Source: Vibrio gallaecicus (GTDB taxonomy: Bacteria > Pseudomonadota > Gammaproteobacteria > Enterobacterales > Vibrionaceae). Taken from it: 64,000 bases of DNA. Of the stretch, positions 1 through 6,472 are shown in pieces. The stretch is taken from positions 372,001-436,000 of the forward strand of contig NZ_AP025491.1 in assembly GCF_024347495.1 (NCBI RefSeq), given 5' to 3'. The notes under the pieces were generated by a model that saw only the letters and a list, made by a program, of their open reading frames with translations, made no database searches and had not been told where the DNA came from. The position numbers and the translations under genes were made by a program. The first letter of the stretch is position 1. Each line of letters opens with the position of its first letter.

Positions 1-483
1 GGTGAAATTGACGGTTTAATGTGGGACTCAGTGAACTTGGATGACAAGACATTGACTGTCAATCAAAGCTTAAATCGCGGTGAGATCTCAACGTTAAAAA
101 CGGAGGGATCTTATCGTGTAATTTCTCTGACTGATAGAGTCGTTCATGCTCTGAAGGAGCATCAGAGAAAATCTTACCTGAAAGATGAATTTGTGTTTAC
201 CAATGAAAAACGTAATCCAATAAATTATCAAGTTCATTCACGAACGGTTTGGTACCCAGCTTTAGAAAAAGCCAAATTAAGAGCTCGTAACCCTTACCAG
301 ACTCGACATACCTTTGCCACATTATTACTGGCATCTGGTGAGTCTCCGGAGTGGATCGCTAATCAAATGGGTCATACAACCACAACGATGTTATTTCGTG
401 TTTATTCGCGTTATGTGCCGAATCTAACAAGGCAAGACGGCAGTGCATTTGCGACATTTTTGAATAATGGAGGTCAATTATGA
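1..483 (+). CDS. Tyrosine-type site-specific integrase, 3' part (5' truncated by window edge)
   Basis: The reading frame is open from base 1, so the gene starts outside the window; the first Met at 19 is internal. The visible part is the catalytic domain of a phage or island integrase. It includes the box around TRHTFATLLL (box II Arg/His), the GH of QMGHTTTTM, and the catalytic Tyr region YSRYVP near the C-terminus. Such enzymes cut and rejoin att sites through a covalent 3'-phosphotyrosine. The stop codon overlaps the next ORF by ATGA, implying translational coupling. It probably drives the mobility of an element at the left end. It is unrelated in layout to the large recombinases near 54.5-60 kb, so at least two mobility systems flank the defence genes. 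Confidence 0.9.
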   Translation, partial: GEIDGLMWDSVNLDDKTLTVNQSLNRGEISTLKTEGSYRVISLTDRVVHALKEHQRKSYLKDEFVFTNEKRNPINYQVHSRTVWYPALEKAKLRARNPYQTRHTFATLLLASGESPEWIANQMGHTTTTMLFRVYSRYVPNLTRQDGSAFATFLNNGGQL

Positions 484-791
484 AGTACTCACCATTAGCG
501 ATCCACTGTACTAGTCTGTGCTTTGATGTGATTCAACAAGCTTCGTTTAAGGATCTGACTCATAAGGATATCGATAGTTTTAGAGAAGATGTATATGTCC
601 TAATCTGTGAGCGAACATTGCTACTGCCAGGCAAGCAAAACCGTGAGCATCAATTCGTGGATCAAGTTACTGATGGAGTTATTAGAGTTCTGCATCAATG
701 TTTAAATAACCCGACAGCAAGAGATTCAGTATGGATTTTAGCTGCTCTCGAATCACGTATAGAAACGTCCATCAAAATTTCTCTTCATTAA
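480..791 (+). CDS. Small hypothetical protein coupled to the integrase
   Basis: This 103-aa ORF starts with an ATG overlapping the integrase stop (ATGA), typical of translational coupling. I do not recognise a family. The sequence is soluble, with no membrane segment or signal peptide, and has mixed helices with several Cys and His residues near the N-terminus (IHCTSLCFDV). Because it is tied to the integrase gene it may be an accessory or excision factor, but nothing in the sequence proves that. It is likely real given the overlap and the absence of a better ORF on either strand. Confidence 0.6.
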   Translation: MKYSPLAIHCTSLCFDVIQQASFKDLTHKDIDSFREDVYVLICERTLLLPGKQNREHQFVDQVTDGVIRVLHQCLNNPTARDSVWILAALESRIETSIKISLH

Positions 792-830
792 ATATAAGTA
801 GTTAAAAATGTGTGCCCAGTAAAGATCTTT

Positions 831-842
831 ATGTGCGCACAT
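831..842. promoter_or_regulatory. Perfect 12-bp palindrome ATGTGCGCACAT, candidate operator
   Basis: ATGTGCGCACAT is its own reverse complement and sits 33 bp upstream of the preferred start (875) of the putative DNA-binding protein. Related GTGTGCGC or GTGCGCC sequences occur at about 809, 866 and 1097, and a second palindrome core, TGTGCGCACA, is inside the gene at 1059-1068. The clustering around one regulator gene suggests autoregulation; this is inferred. Confidence 0.45.
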
Positions 843-874
843 TTCGATGTCCATCTGACTTTAAGTGTGCGCCT

Positions 875-1282
875 ATGCGGAAAATTATTGTTGTCTTAAA
901 TGCGAACACAAATCGGAAGTCGACCAAGAAAAACATCCGGTTTGAACACGAACTTGTGGATGAAATCGAGAGGGTAAAGCTAAAAAATGTAAGTTTTTCA
1001 AGTTGGGTAAAACAAGCATGTCGCGAGAAAGTAGCCAGTGAGACTATCGATGGTGATGTGTGCGCACAGGGTGAAAGTTATTCACAATTAAATGTGCGCC
1101 CACGAGCAAGTAACAAGTCAGAAACCATTAATAATATGAGTACGCTCGAACTGATTAAGTACTGGGATGAGAAGGGTTTATATCATCAACAAATTGCTGA
1201 AAAGTTGAATGAACTCGGACGAGAGACCCCAAATAATAAAACATGGAATAGGGCGCTAGTGAGGCTGACACTTCATGATTAG
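875..1282 (+). CDS. Putative DNA-binding protein (ribbon-helix-helix-like N-terminus, HTH-like C-terminus)
   Basis: A GTG at 812 would give 156 aa. I prefer the ATG at 875 (135 aa), because the segment upstream carries the palindrome ATGTGCGCACAT and would then be 5' control DNA. Neither start has a clear ribosome binding site. Residues about 15-50 (KKNIRFEHELVDEIERVKL, then FSSWVKQACREKV) have the beta strand plus two helices expected of a ribbon-helix-helix fold. The last 30 residues (YHQQIAEKLNELGRETPN, then TWNRALVRLTL) resemble the helix-turn-helix segment of serine-recombinase tails and plasmid regulators. It may control the integrase region or act as an accessory factor. Family assignment is by eye only. 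Confidence 0.6.
   Translation: MRKIIVVLNANTNRKSTKKNIRFEHELVDEIERVKLKNVSFSSWVKQACREKVASETIDGDVCAQGESYSQLNVRPRASNKSETINNMSTLELIKYWDEKGLYHQQIAEKLNELGRETPNNKTWNRALVRLTLHD
1059..1068. promoter_or_regulatory. Second TGTGCGCACA palindrome inside the regulator gene
   Basis: A 10-bp perfect palindrome shares its core with the site at 831-842, lies in the same gene, and is followed by another half-like ATGTGCGCC at 1092-1100. It could be a second operator that adds looping or roadblock repression. It could also be a chance consequence of repeated Cys-Ala codons. Low to moderate confidence. Confidence 0.3.
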
Positions 1283-1316
1283 CTAAGCTAATTAAATGAT
1301 TTAAATTCATTTTCAG

Positions 1317-1628
1317 CTACTTCAGTTTTTGCTGAAGAAGGTGCAATTGAATATTTAGTTTTTGTTCTAATTCGGACTTTTGTCGATTTAACTCGATCAA
1401 GCTTTTCACTACTGGCGGTTTGTCCTCCTCTCGTAATTTATAAAATAAATTAAGTTGTTCTGGTGACATTTTCTGTAATGTTTCTGTTAAATCAATTTCA
1501 GCTTTGATTACCGCAATTTCGATACGAGTTGAAGATGTTTGTTTTCGCAAGTGACGGGTAGAACAGAGCATCTTTTTCATATCAGTGGATATATGCTCTA
1601 TTTCTGAAAGGAAGGAATTGATTATCAT
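1317..1628 (-). CDS. Hypothetical coiled-coil protein
   Basis: This 103-aa minus-strand ORF converges on the preceding regulator. It is rich in Leu, Glu, Lys and Gln, with heptad-like spacing in the C-terminal half (SLIELNRQKSELEQKLNIQL), so a coiled coil is likely. There are no membrane segments and no recognised motif. The upstream DNA (1629-1700 on the minus-strand side) is AT-rich with TATATAAATA-type sequence that could hold a promoter. It is the only reasonable ORF here and its codon use looks normal, but function is unknown. Confidence 0.5.
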   Translation of the reverse strand: MIINSFLSEIEHISTDMKKMLCSTRHLRKQTSSTRIEIAVIKAEIDLTETLQKMSPEQLNLFYKLREEDKPPVVKSLIELNRQKSELEQKLNIQLHLLQQKLK

Positions 1629-1839
1629 ATGTTGGACCTATATATAAATATGTCTTTTGTTGTATTGTTGTTGGTAACGACAACCTTGTGAAGTACTGTT
1701 TTAAAATCCAGGTACTGATTAAGCTAATCTAGTGTTGTGCCTTTGAAGTATTTAACCACTCTCCGGTCTTTAGTGCCGATAAATATTACAGCCATGGTAG
1801 AAAAGATAATATCACCTAAATCACAGTCATCGTTGCTGT

Positions 1840-1868
1840 TTATCCAACACTTTTTAAGTGTTGGATAA
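1840..1868. repeat. Perfect inverted repeat, 13-bp arms, 3-nt loop
   Basis: TTATCCAACACTT, a TTT loop, then AAGTGTTGGATAA. The arms are perfect. No U-run follows, so a simple terminator is not obvious. It could be a protein-binding palindrome or a mobile-element end remnant. Confidence 0.6.
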
Positions 1869-2021
1869 GTAAGGTGATGATGGTTAATGGAGGAGAAGTG
1901 AAAGAAAATCGGTCTCGATTAAGGTTATAATTTCAATTTTATTTATATACTCCCACCCTGAACGACGAATTTAGAACTCCATAATTAAAATTGACGTCAA
2001 TTGCTATTAAGTAATAACCTT

Positions 2022-2044
2022 AAAAGGGATGTTGTCCCTTTTTT
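2022..2044 (+). terminator. Rho-independent terminator-like hairpin
   Basis: Stem AAAAGGGA / TCCCTTTT with loop TGTTG, followed by more T residues. It reads as a plus-strand terminator. It would insulate the Zorya-like operon from transcripts entering from the left. Confidence 0.6.
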
Positions 2045-2124
2045 ATGTATTTTTAGATTGTTATGATAGAAGCATAAATCGATAATTTAAATTTGTTAAA
2101 TAGTATAAGGTTAATCTACTAATG

Positions 2125-2142
2125 AGTTAATTTAAATTAACT
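2125..2142. promoter_or_regulatory. 18-bp perfect palindrome upstream of the first ZorA
   Basis: AGTTAATTTAAATTAACT is its own reverse complement and ends 76 bp before the zorA start. Its position suits an operator or a promoter-overlapping site for the operon. AT-rich palindromes arise more easily by chance than mixed ones, so confidence is modest. Confidence 0.4.
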
Positions 2143-2218
2143 AAATTAATAAAAAGATAACTTAACCTGTTTGTTTCCACAAATCTTCTTTAATAATCAT
2201 CAAATTCAAAAATTGTGA

Positions 2219-4309
2219 ATGGTATTCCGTTTATGTAAAATGACATTCTCTTCCATTATGATTGAACTACTACTTATGACTGAATTACTAGCTTCATTTA
2301 TTGCATCGTTTTCAGCAGAAACCATATCTAATGCATTTATATACATGATTCTAACCTTGTTAGTTATCTCAATTGCTTTAGCGATTTGGGGGAAAGCGGC
2401 ACGATTTACGGCAAGTACAACTAATATTCTTACCTCTCTAGGTATCCTCGGAACATTTGCAGGGATTGTAGTTGGTCTAATGGACTTCGATCCACAAAAC
2501 ATTGATGGCAGTATCGAATCACTGCTTGGTGGTCTAAAAACGGCGTTCTTGACAAGTTTAGCGGGTATGGCTGGCTCTATTTTTTACAAAGCTGCATTAG
2601 GTTTGATCCCTCAAAAAGAACTAGAAGAATCAAAATCAGTGGGGCCAGAAGAAATATTCTCTGTTATGTCTCAACAGCTGCAAGCATCGACTGAACAGCT
2701 GAACGCTTCAAACGAGTTGCTATCAGCGATCAAAGGCGATGAAGACTCATCATTGACCTCCCAAATTAAGAACCTCAGAACTGACATTAACGATGGTCAA
2801 AGAACATTAAATGGTCAGTTTAAGCAAACAACAGAGCGCAATGCTGAATTCCAGAGCACACTATGGAAGAAAATGGATGAGTTCGGTGAACTTCTGTCTA
2901 AGTCAGCAACAGAGCAAGTAATCAATGCGCTAAAAGAAGTAATTGTCGATTTCAACGAGAAGTTGACGGAGCAATTTGGTGAGAACTTTAAGCGTTTGGA
3001 TGAATCAGTTAAGAAATTAGTCGATTGGCAAGAGAACTACCGTCATCAGCTTGAAGATATGGCGACTAAGTACCAGCTGGGAGTTGATGCTATTTCATCT
3101 ACTGAGAAATCTGTTGCTCACATAAATGAGCGAGCGGAGGCAATCCCAGTAACAATGGAAAAACTGCATCAAGTAATGGAACTTGGTCATGGTCAAGTGA
3201 CTGAACTTGAACATCGTTTGGAAGCGTTCAAGGATCTACGTGATAAAGCAGTTGAAGCTATGCCACAAATCCGTGAGCAAATGGATACAACAATGAATGT
3301 TATTGGTGATTCAGTTAAAGCGGCTTCTACACATTATGAATCAATGCTTCATGAATCACAGACACTCATCGACAATTTTGGTTCTACCGCAAACCAAAGT
3401 GTTGATGCTATGCGTACTAACTTGGAAGAGGGCGCAACCAAACTAGCTCAGGAACTTACAACAAGTGCAGAGAAAATTAGTACCCAGTTAGCAGATGCTA
3501 GCGAAGACTTTACACAGGCAACTGAAGAAGGCGTTGAAGACATTAAAGTCAGCTTTGAAGCTGGCGTGAAGAAAATTGCTGAAGACTTAGATACAACAAC
3601 GAAAGAAATCTCAACAACATTGAGTGCTTCATCTCAGCAATTTACAACAACGACTGAAGAAAGCATGAACACAATGAGAACTAATCTAGAGACGGGTGCT
3701 CAGGATATCTCTACACAGTTAAGAGAAAGCGCCCAAGACATTGGCGGCAAACTTGCAGAAGCTTCATCTGATATTCAGGAGCAAGTAGGTACGGCAACAG
3801 GTGGCTTAAGCAATGTAACGAATCACTTAACTGATACAACAGAACAGATCCGCCAACACCTTGAAGACTCGATAACAGAATTGAATGGTCAGTTGCGTGT
3901 GTTAGTTGCTGACATCAAAGATGATTCAAAAGAAACTGGACGCGTGCTTAAAGAAGCTAATCAAGATCTTATTTCAAGTACCAAAGAGCTTCAAATTGAG
4001 ACAACCTCAGCTATCTCCAAACTGCATGACCGTTTGGAAACCACATTAGAAGATGTTTTCCAAGTTCAAGCACAAGCGGTAAGACGCACATTCGATAGTT
4101 TAGAAGATCAAATCACAGAATCAGTGGGTAAGACCGGCAGCGCGGTAGAGAAGCAGGTTGAAGTTCTTGATTTACAAATGCAACAAGAACTGAACCGTAC
4201 AATAAGTGAAATGGGTGAAGCTCTAGCGACCGTTACTCAACAGTTCACTCGCGATTACAAAGATCTTGTACGAGAAATGAATAACGTCGTTAGCAGCCGA
4301 GTAGCGTAA
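2219..4309 (+). CDS. zorA: ZorA-like MotA/TolQ/ExbB-family motor protein (first Zorya module)
   Basis: 696 aa. Hydrophobic segments lie at about residues 13-30, 40-58, 71-88 and 105-127. The motifs LTSLGILGTFAGIVVGL (71-87) and GGLKTAFLTSLAGM (104-117) are the MotA/ExbB channel helices. From about residue 150 onward the protein is a long, Glu/Thr/Ser-rich predicted coiled-coil tail, as in ZorA. In known Zorya systems a ZorA5-ZorB2 motor in the inner membrane uses ion flow, and the cytoplasmic tail passes a phage-entry signal to soluble effectors. The tail has internally similar stretches: MRTNLE at residue 398 recurs as MRTNLE at 486. zorB follows after 2 bp. No strong ribosome binding site is visible at 2219, and internal ATGs at 2240 and 2258 are alternatives. 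Confidence 0.88.
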   Translation: MVFRLCKMTFSSIMIELLLMTELLASFIASFSAETISNAFIYMILTLLVISIALAIWGKAARFTASTTNILTSLGILGTFAGIVVGLMDFDPQNIDGSIESLLGGLKTAFLTSLAGMAGSIFYKAALGLIPQKELEESKSVGPEEIFSVMSQQLQASTEQLNASNELLSAIKGDEDSSLTSQIKNLRTDINDGQRTLNGQFKQTTERNAEFQSTLWKKMDEFGELLSKSATEQVINALKEVIVDFNEKLTEQFGENFKRLDESVKKLVDWQENYRHQLEDMATKYQLGVDAISSTEKSVAHINERAEAIPVTMEKLHQVMELGHGQVTELEHRLEAFKDLRDKAVEAMPQIREQMDTTMNVIGDSVKAASTHYESMLHESQTLIDNFGSTANQSVDAMRTNLEEGATKLAQELTTSAEKISTQLADASEDFTQATEEGVEDIKVSFEAGVKKIAEDLDTTTKEISTTLSASSQQFTTTTEESMNTMRTNLETGAQDISTQLRESAQDIGGKLAEASSDIQEQVGTATGGLSNVTNHLTDTTEQIRQHLEDSITELNGQLRVLVADIKDDSKETGRVLKEANQDLISSTKELQIETTSAISKLHDRLETTLEDVFQVQAQAVRRTFDSLEDQITESVGKTGSAVEKQVEVLDLQMQQELNRTISEMGEALATVTQQFTRDYKDLVREMNNVVSSRVA

Positions 4310-4311
4310 TT

Positions 4312-5022
4312 ATGGAAAAGCTATTTGGTTCTTCAAAACGCCCTAGTGATAGCGGTGAACATTGGATGTCAGTTTCAGATTTGATGGCTGGCTTAATGAT
4401 GGTCTTTCTTTTCATCTCTGTTGCGCTTATGCGAGACGCGATGGTTGAGCGCGATAAGATTAAAGAGGTCGCAGAGACTTATCAGCAAACACAAGAAGCT
4501 ATCTATGTTGCTCTTTTTAAAGAGTTCGAGGTTGATTTAAAAAAGTGGGGGGCTGAAATTGACCGCGATACATTGAGCGTCAACTTCACAGCTCCTGACG
4601 TTTTGTTTGCTAATGGTAAAGCGAACCTTACAGGCAACTTTCAGACGATCTTAGATGATTTCTTTCCACGCTATTTGAAAGTGTTAGACAGCTACAAACC
4701 AATTATTCAAGAAATAAAAATTGAAGGGCATACCTCAAGTAAGTGGAATCATGATTCAACGGACTATGAAGCTTATTTCAATAATATGCGCTTGTCTCAA
4801 TCGCGAACCCGAGCAGTTTTAGGTTATGTAATGTTGCTACCTAATGTCGCTGAACAGCATTATAGCTGGGTAAAAGCTAACGTGGCAGCAGTAGGTTATT
4901 CATCTTCTAAATTAGCAACGAATGAAGAAGGTCTTGAAGACGAAGATCGTTCTAGACGTGTGTCTTTCCGTGTCATCACTAATGCTGAAGAACAGATACG
5001 TAAGATTTTGGGTGCTTCATGA
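4312..5022 (+). CDS. zorB: ZorB-like MotB/OmpA-family protein (first Zorya module)
   Basis: 236 aa. A single transmembrane helix (about residues 20-41) starts with SVSDLMAGLMMVFLF. Asp23 in it is the expected ion-binding residue of MotB/ZorB proteins. After a spacer comes an OmpA-like peptidoglycan-binding domain with KIEGHTSS and, further on, MRLSQSRTRAVLGYVM (about 135-175), the usual OmpA signature. The protein would form the ZorB dimer inside the ZorA pentamer and anchor it to the cell wall. It starts 2 bp after zorA and its stop overlaps the next gene by ATGA, so all three genes are probably one translational unit. Confidence 0.88.
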   Translation: MEKLFGSSKRPSDSGEHWMSVSDLMAGLMMVFLFISVALMRDAMVERDKIKEVAETYQQTQEAIYVALFKEFEVDLKKWGAEIDRDTLSVNFTAPDVLFANGKANLTGNFQTILDDFFPRYLKVLDSYKPIIQEIKIEGHTSSKWNHDSTDYEAYFNNMRLSQSRTRAVLGYVMLLPNVAEQHYSWVKANVAAVGYSSSKLATNEEGLEDEDRSRRVSFRVITNAEEQIRKILGAS

Positions 5023-6104
5023 AGTTAAGTATTAACTTTGGTAGTTTGAAAAATGCGATTAACTTGATGGAGCCTGATCAAAAAGGTGATTTCAAGCTTG
5101 AGCTGCAAGAGACTCAAATAGAAAAGCTCGATATAGAGCTTGCTGAAGGTAAAGACGTTGAACTAAAAGACGTTGATGTCGATTCAGGTCTATTGAGTTA
5201 CAAAGGTCGAAATGTTTCTCTCTATATTAAAGCAAACGGTAGCAGTGCTCGTTTCCACGTGGCTGACTGTAAAACGTTACAGAGTATGAGAGCGAATGGT
5301 CGCTTTGAACGCTATGTCGTCACCAATGATACATCAGGTGAGTTTATAGTAGCTTCTGGCTATAGTGAAACAAAGGCTAAGCTTAAAGTTTGTCAGAACT
5401 GTTTAAGACAGTTGAATTACAAAGGGTGCAATACAGGCACTCCGATAAGTTCAATTGTTCAACAATTTGACATGGCTGAATTCTTCGCAACATATAGTTC
5501 GTTTTTTCCTCACCTTCCATCCAGAAAAGCAGAAACAGCCGAAACAGGTTACACAGAAGATTGGGCTAAAGTTTCGTCTCATTATAGAGTCGAGAAAGAT
5601 TTTGAATGCGAGCAGTGTAATGTCAATTTGCGTTCAAATAGAAGCTTACTTCATGTACACCATATAAGTGGTGTGAAATCTAATAACAGAGCCAGTAACT
5701 TGAAAGCGTTATGTATAGATTGCCATAGCAAGCAGCCTATGCATTCACATATGGCACTGAGTCACTCGGAAAGGCAGTTAATTAATCAACTGCGCCAAGC
5801 GCAAGGCTTGTTAGGTGATTTAAGTGGTTGGCAAGAGATATTCGATTACTCAGATCCGGGTCTACATGGTGTTTTGCATGCCTGCAAACAATTTGGCACG
5901 ACTCTTCCAGAAGTTGCCTTTTATATTGCTGATTCATTCGGTGACATAACTGCGAAGGTTGAACTTGCTTGGCCTAAACATAAGTTTGGTATTGCTATTT
6001 CATCCAATGATATTGAAGACGCTAATAGTGAAGGTTGGCATGTGGTCACGGCCAATGAGTTTTTAGCAGACTATCGCTCTCAAGCGGGGAATTTACGTTG
6101 GTAG
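5019..6104 (+). CDS. HNH nuclease-like effector of the first Zorya module (ZorE-like)
   Basis: 361 aa. A central HNH site is visible: C197-x2-C200, HVHH at 212-215, then N227-L and C232-x2-C235-H236, the usual zinc-bound beta-beta-alpha-metal nuclease fold. An additional CxxC pair lies at C125/C128. In type II Zorya the third gene, ZorE, is an HNH enzyme that nicks invading DNA, so position and domain agree. The last 80 residues contain VELAWPKHKFGIAI followed by a GW motif. That resembles the C-terminal segments of some Vsr-like/DUF559-type nuclease domains, a possible second domain. The protein is longer than a minimal ZorE. ATGA overlap with zorB supports co-translation. Symbol withheld because orthology is not proven. 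Confidence 0.75.
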   Translation: MKLSINFGSLKNAINLMEPDQKGDFKLELQETQIEKLDIELAEGKDVELKDVDVDSGLLSYKGRNVSLYIKANGSSARFHVADCKTLQSMRANGRFERYVVTNDTSGEFIVASGYSETKAKLKVCQNCLRQLNYKGCNTGTPISSIVQQFDMAEFFATYSSFFPHLPSRKAETAETGYTEDWAKVSSHYRVEKDFECEQCNVNLRSNRSLLHVHHISGVKSNNRASNLKALCIDCHSKQPMHSHMALSHSERQLINQLRQAQGLLGDLSGWQEIFDYSDPGLHGVLHACKQFGTTLPEVAFYIADSFGDITAKVELAWPKHKFGIAISSNDIEDANSEGWHVVTANEFLADYRSQAGNLRW

Positions 6105-6126
6105 GTTATGTATTAGGAGAGACAAC

Positions 6127-6465
6127 GTGAGAATACGTTTTGATGAAATTCTCGAAAGAATAATTACCATCAACCATGCATGGAAATTGTCTCGAGATGA
6201 GTTTGGAAACGATTTTGTGGCTACAAAATCGTTTCGCGATACGAAGTCATCCTTACAAGCCACTTTGCTTCGTGAGTTTCCTGAAGATGTGTATCTAAAG
6301 GTAGCAACTGACAGCGATGACCATGGTGAAGGTATGTATAGCGTCAGACTCAAGACCCCTATACGAATTAATGACACGCTACGTACAGATGCTGAACACC
6401 TTCCGGTGAGAATCGCCGAAGAACTGTTCACTCCCCAAGAATTACAAAACTTACTAAATCAATAG
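6127..6465 (+). CDS. Small hypothetical protein linking the two Zorya-like modules
   Basis: 112 aa, GTG start, supported by an AGGAGA ribosome binding site at 6115-6120. It is a soluble, mixed alpha/beta composition with no recognised motif. It lies 22 bp after the HNH gene and 7 bp before the second ZorA, so it is clearly inside the operon. It could be an adaptor, inhibitor or DNA-recognition factor for either module; there is no sequence evidence to decide. The gene contains a perfect 12-bp-stem hairpin (6207-6234). Confidence 0.65.
   Translation: MRIRFDEILERIITINHAWKLSRDEFGNDFVATKSFRDTKSSLQATLLREFPEDVYLKVATDSDDHGEGMYSVRLKTPIRINDTLRTDAEHLPVRIAEELFTPQELQNLLNQ
6207..6234. repeat. Perfect 12-bp-stem hairpin inside the 112-aa gene
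   Basis: AAACGATTTTGT, loop GGCT, ACAAAATCGTTT. The stem is perfect and within coding sequence between the two ZorAB modules. There is no U-tract, so it is not a standard terminator. It may slow transcription or stabilise processed mRNA and so set the ratio of the two modules. Confidence 0.55.
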
Positions 6466-6472
6466 GCTTACC

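Larger units (their letters stand above)
1629..2218. other. 590-bp non-coding gap with several inverted repeats
   Basis: No convincing gene was seen. The stretch is AT-rich and holds a 13-bp stem hairpin (1840-1868), a 14-bp palindrome AATTGACGTCAATT (1989-2002), a terminator-like hairpin (2022-2044) and an 18-bp palindrome (2125-2142), then the leader of the Zorya-like operon. It looks like the seam between the integrase end and the defence genes. Confidence 0.6.

Noticed and set aside
2206..2502. Minus-strand 98-aa ORF over the zorA start
   Set aside because: Antisense shadow of the zorA transmembrane region.
5455..5667. 70-aa ORF inside the HNH gene
   Set aside because: Other-frame shadow of a well supported gene.
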